From Cytophagales bacterium (GTDB taxonomy: Bacteria; Bacteroidota; Bacteroidia; Cytophagales; Cyclobacteriaceae), in NCBI GenBank assembly GCA_020063545.1, contig JAGUUF010000120.1, forward strand, positions 1 through 43,596: a stretch of DNA of 43,596 nt, written 5' to 3'. Shown here piece after piece: positions 15,039-23,032 of the stretch. The notes under the pieces were generated by a model, which saw nothing but the letters and a program-made list of their open reading frames with translations, did not search any database and had not been told where the DNA came from. Numbering within the stretch: the stretch's first letter is position 1; each line of letters starts with the position of its first letter. The position numbers and the translations under genes were made by a program.

Positions 15039-16100
15039 ATGAAGAAAATACTGCTTATTGAAGATAACCCCGAAGTCCGCGAAAACACAAGCGAAATACT
15101 TTCACTGGCGAATTACGAAGTGCTTACCGCTGAAAACGGAAAGATTGGCGTTGACCTTGCCCAAAAAAACCAACCCGACCTGATCATCTGCGACATCATG
15201 ATGCCGGAACTGGACGGGTACGGAGTACTCCATATTTTAAGCAAGAATCCGGCTACGGCAAGCATACCGTTTATCTTTCTTACAGCAAAAACAGAAAAAG
15301 CTGACATCCGGAAGGGGATGACCCTTGGTGCCGATGATTACCTGACCAAACCGTTTGATGATACAGATTTATTGAACGCGGTAGAAACCCGGCTGAACAA
15401 AGTGGCACTTCTTAAAAAGCAATACGAAGCTACCGCATCGGGGCTAAACGAATTTATTGAAGATGCCCAGCGCGTGCTTAACCTTAAAGACCTGTGTAAA
15501 GACAAAAAAACACGAATGTTGAAAAAGAAAGCCGGGATATTTATGGAAGGCGAGCTGCCCAACTTTATTTACTTTCTGCAAAAGGGCAATGTCAAAGCGT
15601 TCCGCACCAATGCCGATGGCAAAGAGTTTATCACCAACCTGTACACCACGGGTGATTTTTTCGGGTATGAACCCATTTTAGAGAATACAAACTATACTGA
15701 ATCGGCTGTTGCCATGGAAGATAGTGAGTTGATTGCCATTCCCCGCCATGATTTTCTTACCCTGCTGCACGGCCATCCTGAATTGTCGCGCTCGTTTGTT
15801 TCCCTCCTCTGCAAAAAAATTGAAGAAAAGGAATCACAACTGCTAACCCTCGCCTATAACTCGGTGCGGCAGCGTACAGCCGAAGCCTTACTGAAAGTTC
15901 ACCAGATAAAAGACGGGGAAGTCATGAATGTTTCGCGCGATGACCTGGCAAAAATGGTGGGCACCGCTTCGGAGTCTGTCATCCGCGTACTCTCCGATTT
16001 CAGGGAAGAAGGAATCATTGAAATTGAAACCGGGAAAATAAAAGTACTGCACCCCAATAAACTTGAACAGGTAATAAAATGGAACGTTGCCCGCAATTAA
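15039..16100 (+). CDS. Response regulator with receiver, CNB and Crp/Fnr-type HTH domains
   Basis: The 353-residue regulator has a receiver domain (1-120) with CDIMMPELDG (phospho-Asp52), FLTAKT and YLTKPFD. A cNMP-binding-fold domain (about 150-270) lacks the cAMP-binding GE(L)-x-R signature. The C-terminal winged helix (about 280-345) has the recognition helix SESVIRVLSDF. The Glu and Arg spacing matches Crp/Fnr proteins that read TGA half-sites. No N-terminal cysteine cluster is present, so it is not an Fnr-type iron-sulphur sensor; the signal should come by phosphorylation from the adjacent kinase. Its stop overlaps the stop of the opposing safE gene by four bases (TTAA). Predicted targets are the dyads at 13696, 22081 and 10556. 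Confidence 0.92.
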   Translation: MKKILLIEDNPEVRENTSEILSLANYEVLTAENGKIGVDLAQKNQPDLIICDIMMPELDGYGVLHILSKNPATASIPFIFLTAKTEKADIRKGMTLGADDYLTKPFDDTDLLNAVETRLNKVALLKKQYEATASGLNEFIEDAQRVLNLKDLCKDKKTRMLKKKAGIFMEGELPNFIYFLQKGNVKAFRTNADGKEFITNLYTTGDFFGYEPILENTNYTESAVAMEDSELIAIPRHDFLTLLHGHPELSRSFVSLLCKKIEEKESQLLTLAYNSVRQRTAEALLKVHQIKDGEVMNVSRDDLAKMVGTASESVIRVLSDFREEGIIEIETGKIKVLHPNKLEQVIKWNVARN

Positions 16101-16768
16101 TGCAACGGGTAGCAAAGCACGGTCTGGTCAATAGAAAAGAGACCTTCGATGGAAACCCCGCGCCAGATCAGGATAACCGCCATCAGGCCGACAACGAGTA
16201 GCTGAATTTTTTTTACCGGAACCGGAAGCAACACAACCAGTTTTGTGTACGACCAGGCCGCCAGCAACATGGCCGGCACAGTGCCCAGCCCGAACAGTAC
16301 CATAACCAGCGTACCGGCTACCCAATCCGTTTGTACAAGCGAAAGCACCACAGCAGCATAAACGAGCCCGCAAGGCAAAAATCCATTCAACACGCCCATT
16401 AATAATGCGGCACCCGCGCTTTTCTGGTTCATGACTTTTGAAATACCTTGCTTGAGTGCGCGTATGGCCAAGGATGTTTTCGGAATAATCCATTTTTCAA
16501 CCTGGCTGAAAATCAGAACACTAAATACCACTAAACCGAGGATAATGGAAAGCCAGCCCTGCCAACCACTGATTTCGATAACATGGCCAAACATACCCGC
16601 CACCAGCCCAAGCAAGCCGTAGGTACTAATGCGGCCGGTGTTATACAGTACCCTGTTAACCAAAAGGTTTTGCCCTGTTGTTGCCCTAATCTGAAAAGCT
16701 AACGGACCGCACATGCCTATGCAATGGAGGCTTCCCGTAAACCCCAACATTATGGCTGCTATGAGCAT
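16097..16768 (-). CDS. SafE/TauE-type membrane protein of the cbb3 cluster (cytochrome biogenesis-like)
   Basis: The 223-residue protein has about six membrane helices. Characteristic parts are the GFTGSLHCIGMCGPLAF segment (about 9-25) with the HCxGMCGP metal or redox motif, and LMGVLNGFLPCGLVYAAV (about 123-140) with the PCG motif. Proteins of this type (sulfite exporter TauE/SafE family, CcoH/DsbD-like annotation in some genomes) commonly end cbb3 operons in Bacteroidota. A role in copper delivery or oxidase maturation is plausible because of the cysteine/methionine motifs, but is inferred. It follows ccoH with a 27-base gap. Confidence 0.85.
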   Translation of the reverse strand: MLIAAIMLGFTGSLHCIGMCGPLAFQIRATTGQNLLVNRVLYNTGRISTYGLLGLVAGMFGHVIEISGWQGWLSIILGLVVFSVLIFSQVEKWIIPKTSLAIRALKQGISKVMNQKSAGAALLMGVLNGFLPCGLVYAAVVLSLVQTDWVAGTLVMVLFGLGTVPAMLLAAWSYTKLVVLLPVPVKKIQLLVVGLMAVILIWRGVSIEGLFSIDQTVLCYPLH

Positions 16769-16795
16769 ACGCTGTTCACTTTATTATTCCGAAAT

Positions 16796-17227
16796 TCAAA
16801 TGACAATAACTTTCTCCAGGTAATAATCAATGCCTTCCATGGTCCAGGTTAATTTAACCCGGTAGGCTCCCGGTATAAGGTTGGTTACCCGGAAAACCTG
16901 AACCGAGTCGGCAGCGGAAGTAAGTTTAAACCGTTGATCGAACTTACCGGATGATGGCCTGAACAACTGCACTTCGCCCTGTTCAATAAATTTTGCTTCC
17001 GGAAAGTACACTTTCAAATACGTATTCTCAACAATGTCAACCTCCGGTTTCTGCTTCAGCTGTTCCGTATTATTTTTCCGGTTAAGTTTTTCCTGGTAAA
17101 CCAATTCATCCTGGTAATAGCTTTTCGAAACCAGGTTAATATCCTGCCGCATGCTGATGGCGACAATGATCCCGATGAAAACCGCAAACAGCACAAACGC
17201 AACAACAATCCACTTTCCCCAATTCAT
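16796..17227 (-). CDS. ccoH: FixH/CcoH family cbb3 oxidase assembly protein
   Basis: The 143-residue protein has one N-terminal membrane helix (about 5-25), followed by a SKSYYQDELVYQEKLNRKNN segment typical of FixH and a periplasmic beta-rich domain. CcoH stabilises the cbb3 oxidase and takes part in its assembly with the copper pathway. It starts three bases after the ccoG stop, in the usual G-H order. Normal length for the Bacteroidota type. Confidence 0.9.
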   Translation of the reverse strand: MNWGKWIVVAFVLFAVFIGIIVAISMRQDINLVSKSYYQDELVYQEKLNRKNNTEQLKQKPEVDIVENTYLKVYFPEAKFIEQGEVQLFRPSSGKFDQRFKLTSAADSVQVFRVTNLIPGAYRVKLTWTMEGIDYYLEKVIVI

Positions 17228-17230
17228 ACC

Positions 17231-18679
17231 TTATCGTTTTCCTTTTACCCGGTCGCGGTGCGAGTGCACCGGCCCCACAAATTTTGCCTTAACGGTTTCT
17301 ATTTTTTCCCCGCCTTTATAAATGCCGATTACCACCACCATTTTCGCGGAAGTTACCTTATCGGCCGGTATCTCGATAAAACAAACACCTTTGTACAAAT
17401 CGCCAGCCGGAACAACAATTGCCTGTTCGCCTACCTTCCGGATAGTGACTCCCTCGGGCGACTCTGCCGTGAGCGTAAGTTCAATATCTTTAAATGTTTT
17501 ATTGACAAACTCAATATTGTAAAGATTGGTAATTTTTCCGTCATCCGTGCGCTGAAACAGTGTTCCCGGAACTTTCAAGATGGTCGTTTCAATATCCGAG
17601 CGTGTTGCTACCATAAAACTGAGCAACCCAACCAGTGCCATAAGCACCACCGAATAGCCGGCTACTCGTGGAGTAAACAGCTTCTTTACACCGTCTTTTA
17701 TGGAATTATACGAGGCAAAGCGAATCAATCCCTTTGGTTTGCCGATTTTTACCATCACGTCATCGCACGCATCAATACAGGCGGTGCAATTAACGCACTC
17801 CAGTTGCGTGCCGTTGCGTATATCAATACCGGTTGGGCACACGTGCACACAAAGTTTGCAGTCAATGCAGTCTCCCCGATTTGTAAGTGTTTCGTCCTTT
17901 CTGATCTTTCCGCGCGGCTCGCCCCGAAGCCAATCGTAAGCAACAACAATCGATTCCTTAACCAGTAAAACTCCCTGTAACCTTCCGTACGGGCAAACAG
18001 CAATACAGGCCTGTTCCCTGAACCAGGCAAACACGAAATAAAAAATACCGGTAAAGGCTACCAGGCCGATAAACCCCGCCAGGTGCTCCGTAGGCGGCTG
18101 CGAGACAATTTCCTTAACCTTTTCAATACCGATTAGGTAAGCCATTGCGGTATGTGAAATGATAACTGAAATCAGGATAAAGACCAGCTGCTTGCCAACC
18201 TTCCTGGCGATTTTCCGTGCTGTCCACGGCTCCTGGTCGAGTTTGCGTTGTTGGTTGGCATCGCCCTCAATCCAGTATTCAATTTTCCGGAATACCATTT
18301 CCATGAACAGCGTTTGCGGACAGGCCCATCCGCACCAAATCCTCCCGAAGACTACGGTGAACAAAATAACAAAAACAAACAGGGTAAGCAGGGTAAGGGC
18401 CAGCAGAAAGAAATCCTGCGGCCAGAAAACCTGCCCGAAAATAACGAACCTGCGTTCGAACAGGTTAAGCATGAGCAACGGCTGGCCGCCAATTTTTATA
18501 AATGGGCCGACAAAGAAAAGAGCAAGCAGCGTTACGGTTACCGCTATCCGATAATTATGCAACCTGCCGGAAGGCTTTTTCGGGTAAATCCAAACCCGCT
18601 TTCCCTTCTCATCAACGGTTGCAATGGTGTTGCGAAATTCCTCATCGTACTGATAAACGTTTTCATTTGCCGTGCTCAC
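17231..18679 (-). CDS. ccoG: CcoG/FixG polyferredoxin, cbb3 oxidase accessory protein
   Basis: The 482-residue protein has an N-terminal membrane part (helices about 42-60, 85-115, 158-180, 200-220, 340-360). A cytoplasmic ferredoxin region follows with two cluster motifs: CIDCKLCVHVCP (about 270-281) and CVNCTACIDACD (about 296-307). A further CGWACPQTLFMEM motif lies near residue 115. The C-terminal FixG Ig-like domain covers about 370-480. CcoG is a copper(II) reductase that helps load CuB of cbb3 oxidase. The start codon is GTG (GTGAGCACG), chosen because no upstream ATG gives a better N-terminus. Confidence 0.94.
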   Translation of the reverse strand: MSTANENVYQYDEEFRNTIATVDEKGKRVWIYPKKPSGRLHNYRIAVTVTLLALFFVGPFIKIGGQPLLMLNLFERRFVIFGQVFWPQDFFLLALTLLTLFVFVILFTVVFGRIWCGWACPQTLFMEMVFRKIEYWIEGDANQQRKLDQEPWTARKIARKVGKQLVFILISVIISHTAMAYLIGIEKVKEIVSQPPTEHLAGFIGLVAFTGIFYFVFAWFREQACIAVCPYGRLQGVLLVKESIVVAYDWLRGEPRGKIRKDETLTNRGDCIDCKLCVHVCPTGIDIRNGTQLECVNCTACIDACDDVMVKIGKPKGLIRFASYNSIKDGVKKLFTPRVAGYSVVLMALVGLLSFMVATRSDIETTILKVPGTLFQRTDDGKITNLYNIEFVNKTFKDIELTLTAESPEGVTIRKVGEQAIVVPAGDLYKGVCFIEIPADKVTSAKMVVVIGIYKGGEKIETVKAKFVGPVHSHRDRVKGKR

Positions 18680-18733
18680 GTTGCGCTCAATTAATTAGTG
18701 GCGAATTAATTTATTCAATCGTGCAATGCTGCT

Positions 18734-19645
18734 TCACATCGAAGCTCCCTCGCTTGTTGATGGAACTACCTCCTCCTTGTATAGTTCGCCTTGCGGAGCT
18801 TTTGGATTAGGCGGATTGCTTCCCTTAATGCTTTTTATATAGAAGGTAACATCGCGGATCTGCTGAGGCGATAACACCGGGCCCCATGGAATCATTCCCT
18901 TTTCCTGCACACCGTTTTTAATAACCTTGTAAATGTCGGTTACGCTTCCACCATGCAGCCAGTAATCATCGGTAAGGTTCGGACCGATATTTCCCTGCCC
19001 GTCAGGCATGTGGCACGATGCACAGTTAACTACGTACACCTGGCGGCCGTTTTTAATAATCTGATCATCCTGCTCATATACCAGGTTATTCTCATCAATT
19101 GCCAGGGCAGGCTGCGAGGCGAGCAGTTTTGCTTTTTGTTCCTGGGCAATACTTACCTCATGTTGATATTCTTCATCCATCAGGGGCAGGGAATCGGTAA
19201 TGTGGTACACCACCAGGTAAACCGCTCCCCACGCGATGGTTCCATAAAACAGCCACGTCCACCAGGGCGGCAGGTGGTTATCCAGTTCTTTAATTCCATC
19301 ATAATTATGGTCGAGCAGTATTTCCGACTCTTTTTCAATAGGCCGGTAGCCGTTTATCCAGTTCCAGAATTTCGTCCACGCGCCTGGCTCAGGCACATAT
19401 ACCTTGCCGGCCTGTACGGCCTTTTCTTCTTCGGCTTTGCGGATGAAAACATTTAACACCTGCAACATATAAATAGCCACAATTACCACCAGCAAGGCCA
19501 CCACAAACACAAAAGCGATAACCAGGTAAAACGGCAACAACGGATCGTTAAGCGGGTCGCTCCAGAAACCGGCCGGTGCAGCATCCTGCGCTAACACCGG
19601 GCTGCCAAACAGAAACAGCGTGAGTAGGGAGATTATCGTTTTCAT
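18734..19645 (-). CDS. ccoP: cbb3 cytochrome c oxidase subunit III (CcoP), mono-haem form
   Basis: The 303-residue protein has an N-terminal hydrophobic leader, membrane helices at about 36-66 and 128-148, and a C-terminal cytochrome c domain. Only one haem site is present: CASCH at Cys208-His212, with a distal methionine in GMIPWGP. Proteobacterial CcoP is di-haem, so the chain here is shorter by one haem. The conserved DGIKELDNHLPPWWTWLFYGT entry to the second helix identifies it as CcoP rather than a free cytochrome. The start overlaps the ccoQ stop by four bases (ATGA on the minus strand). Confidence 0.93.
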   Translation of the reverse strand: MKTIISLLTLFLFGSPVLAQDAAPAGFWSDPLNDPLLPFYLVIAFVFVVALLVVIVAIYMLQVLNVFIRKAEEEKAVQAGKVYVPEPGAWTKFWNWINGYRPIEKESEILLDHNYDGIKELDNHLPPWWTWLFYGTIAWGAVYLVVYHITDSLPLMDEEYQHEVSIAQEQKAKLLASQPALAIDENNLVYEQDDQIIKNGRQVYVVNCASCHMPDGQGNIGPNLTDDYWLHGGSVTDIYKVIKNGVQEKGMIPWGPVLSPQQIRDVTFYIKSIKGSNPPNPKAPQGELYKEEVVPSTSEGASM

Positions 19646-19842
19646 GAGTTGCTTGTTTTTTCGTTTACAGGTAAAGAATTGTTCTTATCGTCTAACGGCA
19701 ATTTTTTCATGTACCGGATAAAACTTTTGTCGGCCGTAAATACATGCCATAACAGAAACAGGAAGAACAAAAAGAAAATCACAAACGAAATGATCGGCCA
19801 AACCTGGACGTTATCAATCTGCTGAAGCACATTCTTATACAT
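19642..19842 (-). CDS. ccoQ: CcoQ-like small subunit of cbb3 oxidase
   Basis: This 66-residue protein has one membrane helix (about 17-37) and a charged C-terminal tail. The size, position between ccoNO and ccoP, and single helix match CcoQ, the accessory subunit that stabilises the complex. Sequence conservation in this family is weak, so the call rests mainly on position. It starts four bases after the ccoNO stop and overlaps ccoP. Confidence 0.82.
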   Translation of the reverse strand: MYKNVLQQIDNVQVWPIISFVIFFLFFLFLLWHVFTADKSFIRYMKKLPLDDKNNSLPVNEKTSNS

Positions 19843-19846
19843 GGCG

Positions 19847-22000
19847 TTACTGATTACCGGTTGTCAAATTATTTTCGGCTGAGCGCGATGCCTTAATGTC
19901 TTTTCCTAACCGCTGCAGGTATGCAATAAGGGCGATAATCTCGGCATCGGGCTCTACTTCAATTCCTTCCAGTTGAAGATTTTCGGCCATGCGCCTGGCC
20001 TGCATGTCGAGGTCATCATTTGCCCTGCTTTCGTAGTCCTCCTCATACGGCACCCCGATGGTTCGCAGCGCTTTTATTTTCTTTGCCGTTGTGGTTTTAT
20101 CAATTACCTGCTCAAACAACCATGGATAGGCCGGCATGATGGTGCCCGAGCTTACCGCGTCAGGTGCCAGCATGTGGTTATAATGCCAGCTGTCGGAATA
20201 CTTTCCGCCAAGGCGGTGCAAATCCGGACCGGTACGTTTAGATCCCCACAGGAACGGGTGATCATAAACATACTCGCCTGATTTGGAATATTCGCCCCCG
20301 AGTGGATCGTACCGCTCTACTTCCGACCGGAACGGGCGAACCAGTTGCGAATGGCAGCTTACACAGCCTTCGCGGATGTAGATGTCGCGGCCGTGCAATT
20401 CCAGCGGTGTGTATGGCTTAACACTTGAGATGGTAGGAACATTTGACTTGATTAAAAATGTCGGCACCATTTCAACAATGCCGCCAATCAGAATGGCCAC
20501 CAGTGCCAATGCCGAGAACAGCACAGGCTTGCTTTCCAGCCAGTGGTGCCAGCCACCACCGGATGACTCTGTTTTTACCAGCGGGGCAGCTTCGGTAGCT
20601 TCGTTGGCAATAAAACTGCCGGCATAGGCGGTTTTAACCAGGTTGTAGGTCATCACAATGGCGCCCGTCAGGTACAGGAAGCCACCAAATGCACGCAGCA
20701 TGTGCATGGGTAAAATCTGAACGGTTGTTTCAAGAAAGTTCTTGTATACAAGGAAACCTTCAGGGTTAAACTCCTTCCACATCAGGCTTTGCGTAACACC
20801 CGATATGTACATTGGCAAGGCATAGAAGATGATGCCGAGCGTGCCAATCCAGAAATGGAAGTTAGCCAGTTTATTCGACCAGATTTTGGTGTTCCACATC
20901 CTTGGAACCAGCCAATAGAGCATCCCGAAAATCAGGAATCCATTCCAGCCCAGCCCGCCAATATGTACGTGTGCCACAATCCAATCGGTAAAGTGGGCAA
21001 TGGCGTTTACATTTTTCAGCGACAACAGCGGGCCCTCTAGTGTAGCCATACCATAAGCGGTTACGGCTACTACCATAAACTTCAACACCACATCTTCGCG
21101 CACCCTGTCCCAGGCACCGCGAAGCGTCATCAACCCGTTAAGCATACCGCCCCACGAAGGTGCAATAAGCATAATCGAAAACACCGTGCCCAGCGATTGG
21201 GCCCAATCGGGCAGTGTAGAATACAACAGGTGGTGCGGGCCCGCCCAGATGTATATAAAGATGAGGGACCAGAAATGGATGATTGACAAGCGGTAAGAAT
21301 ACACCGGCCGGTTGGCTGCCTTCGGCAGGAAGTAATACATCATGCCGAGGTATGGTGTTGTGAGGAAAAATGCCACAGCATTATGCCCGTACCACCATTG
21401 CACCAGGGCATCCTGCACACCGGCATACCAGGAATAGCTCTTGAACAAACTAACCGGCATTTCAAAAGAGTTAACAAGGTGCAACACGGCTACGGTAACA
21501 AACGTGGCTATGTAAAACCAGATGGCCACGTACATGTGCTTTTCCCTGCGGTTCAGGATGGTGCCGATCATGTTCCAGCCGAACACAACCCAGATCAGTG
21601 TAATGGCAATATCAATCGGCCACTCCAGTTCAGCATATTCTTTTGACGTGGTAATACCCAGCGGCAGCGTAATGGCTGCCGACAGAATGATCAATTGCCA
21701 TCCCCAGAAATGGATCCAACTGAGGGTGTCGCTGAACATGCGGGTTTTAAGCAGCCGTTGCATGGAGTAATACACGCCTGCAAACATGGCATTACCCACA
21801 AAGGCAAAAATTACCGCGTTGGTATGAAGCGGCCGGATGCGACCAAACGTGGTGTACTGAAATTCAAAGTTGAATACCGGCCATACCAACTGAAGGGCAA
21901 TGGTAAGCCCTACCAGCATACCTACGAGGCCGAAGATAACGGTGGCAATAATAAATGCCTTTACGATTTTGTTGTCGTAACTGAATTTGTCGAGTTCCAT
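19847..22000 (-). CDS. ccoNO: cbb3 cytochrome c oxidase fused subunits I and II (CcoNO)
   Basis: The 717-residue protein joins the catalytic CcoN part (about 1-465) and the mono-haem CcoO part (about 490-700). In CcoN, haem b and CuB ligands are visible: His59 (RPLHTN), His206 (WYGHNAV), His256-His257 (GPHHLLY), and His344/His346 (AHVHIGG). In CcoO the membrane anchor (about 491-512) precedes CVSCHS (Cys546-His550) with QLVRPF directly after, as in stand-alone CcoO. Such fusion is known in Bacteroidota. The enzyme is a high-affinity, proton-pumping terminal oxidase for low oxygen. Transcription probably starts near 22025, from a TAGATTTA box, under two upstream Crp-type dyads. Confidence 0.96.
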   Translation of the reverse strand: MELDKFSYDNKIVKAFIIATVIFGLVGMLVGLTIALQLVWPVFNFEFQYTTFGRIRPLHTNAVIFAFVGNAMFAGVYYSMQRLLKTRMFSDTLSWIHFWGWQLIILSAAITLPLGITTSKEYAELEWPIDIAITLIWVVFGWNMIGTILNRREKHMYVAIWFYIATFVTVAVLHLVNSFEMPVSLFKSYSWYAGVQDALVQWWYGHNAVAFFLTTPYLGMMYYFLPKAANRPVYSYRLSIIHFWSLIFIYIWAGPHHLLYSTLPDWAQSLGTVFSIMLIAPSWGGMLNGLMTLRGAWDRVREDVVLKFMVVAVTAYGMATLEGPLLSLKNVNAIAHFTDWIVAHVHIGGLGWNGFLIFGMLYWLVPRMWNTKIWSNKLANFHFWIGTLGIIFYALPMYISGVTQSLMWKEFNPEGFLVYKNFLETTVQILPMHMLRAFGGFLYLTGAIVMTYNLVKTAYAGSFIANEATEAAPLVKTESSGGGWHHWLESKPVLFSALALVAILIGGIVEMVPTFLIKSNVPTISSVKPYTPLELHGRDIYIREGCVSCHSQLVRPFRSEVERYDPLGGEYSKSGEYVYDHPFLWGSKRTGPDLHRLGGKYSDSWHYNHMLAPDAVSSGTIMPAYPWLFEQVIDKTTTAKKIKALRTIGVPYEEDYESRANDDLDMQARRMAENLQLEGIEVEPDAEIIALIAYLQRLGKDIKASRSAENNLTTGNQ

Positions 22001-22028
22001 AGGCAGGAGTAGCGTTTAGTGGTTCAGG

Positions 22029-22036
22029 TAAATCTA
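22029..22036 (-). promoter_or_regulatory. Candidate -7 box of the cco operon
   Basis: On the minus strand this reads TAGATTTA, seven of eight bases of TAnnTTTG, 28 bases before the ccoNO ATG. The nearer Crp-type dyad is centred 54 bases upstream of the box centre. With a start about seven bases beyond the box this gives about -61, the class I activation position. The exact start is not known. Confidence 0.35.
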
Positions 22037-22080
22037 CAAGTATGGCGTTAAAAGTAGAAGGCCCGGCTTAGTCCATTACA

Positions 22081-22114
22081 TGACTTCAGTTACAGATGAG
22101 GCTGATTTTTGTCA
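22081..22114 (-). promoter_or_regulatory. Tandem Crp/Fnr-type operators upstream of the cco operon
   Basis: On the plus strand TGATTTTTGTCA (22103-22114) is a perfect TGA-N6-TCA dyad, and TGACTTCAGTTA (22081-22092) is a dyad with one changed base in the right half. They are separated by 10 bases, so the centres are 22 bp apart, identical to 13696-13729. Read toward ccoN, the sequence is AAAATCAG, seven bases, then TGTAA-N6-TCATG. It lies 80 bases upstream of the ccoNO ATG. Confidence 0.6.
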
Positions 22115-22135
22115 GGTGCGGGTAAAAGCCAGGGT

Positions 22136-22165
22136 TTGCATATAGTACAAATTGAAATATCTTTG
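22136..22165 (+). promoter_or_regulatory. Housekeeping promoter of tRNA-Ala
   Basis: TTTG ending at 22138 (the TTG is 22136-22138) and TATCTTTG at 22158-22165 match the Bacteroidota primary-sigma consensus (-33 TTG, -7 TAnnTTTG) with the usual 19-base spacing. The expected start is around 22172, some 19 bases before the tRNA. Confidence 0.6.
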
Positions 22166-22190
22166 CAGCCCTGCGGAAACACTGCAAAAC

Positions 22191-22264
22191 GGGGTCATAG
22201 CTCAGCTGGCTAGAGCGCTACAATGGCATTGTAGAGGTCGTGGGTTCGACTCCCACTGGCTCCA
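22191..22264 (+). tRNA. tRNA-Ala(GGC)
   Basis: The 74-base sequence folds into a full cloverleaf. The acceptor stem is GGGGTCA/TGGCTCC with one G-U pair, and the D arm is GCTC/GAGC. The anticodon stem CTACA/TGTAG closes the loop ATGGCAT, giving anticodon GGC. The T arm GTGGG/CCCAC closes the loop TTCGACT, and the discriminator is A. CCA is not encoded (CATC follows). It reads GCC (and GCU by wobble). A short CCCC-TTC-GGGG hairpin right after it, inside the end of cutC, may serve as a weak terminator. Confidence 0.95.
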
Positions 22265-22276
22265 CATCGTTGAATG

Positions 22277-23029
22277 TCACCCCTTCGGGGTTCGTTTAAC
22301 CAGCCGGGCGATCTCGTTTATCTTCTCCTCATCGGCAACCCATTTTCCGGAGTCGTCCGGTAAGGATTCCTTCAGGCTTACCTGGTGGTTGTACCGGGTG
22401 TGGGTTGATGGTTTGTAGGTGCGTGCTGAAAGGTGAATTTGATTTACACCTGTACCATTAATTATTCCCAATACATTTTTTCCGGTAATACCGGCACCGG
22501 CCATAACCGAGATTCTGCCAGCCGAACGCTTCACCAATTCCTTAATCAATCCCACACCCGCTTCGGCTGTCGGCATCCTGCCGGACGTGAGAATCCTATC
22601 AAAGCCGGCCTCAATACAATCTTCCAGTGCTTCGTACGCATCGCGTGTAAAATCAAACGCCCGGTGGCAGGTAACTTTAAGGGGTCGTGCGGCTTCAATA
22701 AGCTTGCGGCACCGTTCTTTATCTATCGTTCCGTCAGGTTTCAGAATGCCGAGCACTACGCCATCCAGGCTGGCACGTTTGCACATTTCAATGTCACGCC
22801 TCATGGCATGATATTCGTAAGCCGAGTAAACAAAATCGCCACCGCGGGGGCGGATCATGGCATACACATCAATGCTCAGCGCCTGGCGCACAATTTCCAT
22901 TGTTCCGAATGAAGGGGTTGTACCGCCCTCTGCCGGATTGTCGCACAACTCTACACGGTCGGCACCCCCTTTCTGGGCGTGCATGGCCGACTCAATATTA
23001 AATGCAGCAATCTCTATGGTAACGGCCAT
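22277..23029 (-). CDS. cutC: CutC family protein (TIM barrel)
   Basis: The 250-residue cytoplasmic protein has CutC hallmarks: IEIAAFNIESA at the N-terminus, GGADRVELCDNPAEGGTTPS (about 21-40), MIRPRGGDFVYS (about 58-69), KVTCHRAFD (about 118-126) and LTSGRMPTA. Originally linked to copper homeostasis in E. coli, the family has no settled biochemical function; a copper role is therefore uncertain even though a cbb3 operon is nearby. Three bases separate it from the upstream glycosylasparaginase gene, so the two are co-transcribed. Confidence 0.93.
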   Translation of the reverse strand: MAVTIEIAAFNIESAMHAQKGGADRVELCDNPAEGGTTPSFGTMEIVRQALSIDVYAMIRPRGGDFVYSAYEYHAMRRDIEMCKRASLDGVVLGILKPDGTIDKERCRKLIEAARPLKVTCHRAFDFTRDAYEALEDCIEAGFDRILTSGRMPTAEAGVGLIKELVKRSAGRISVMAGAGITGKNVLGIINGTGVNQIHLSARTYKPSTHTRYNHQVSLKESLPDDSGKWVADEEKINEIARLVKRTPKG

Positions 23030-23032
23030 CGG

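Noticed and set aside
22279..22291. CCCC-TTC-GGGG hairpin after tRNA-Ala as a terminator
   Set aside because: The stem is only four to five pairs, the T-run is poor and it lies inside cutC; noted in the tRNA entry but not listed as a terminator.
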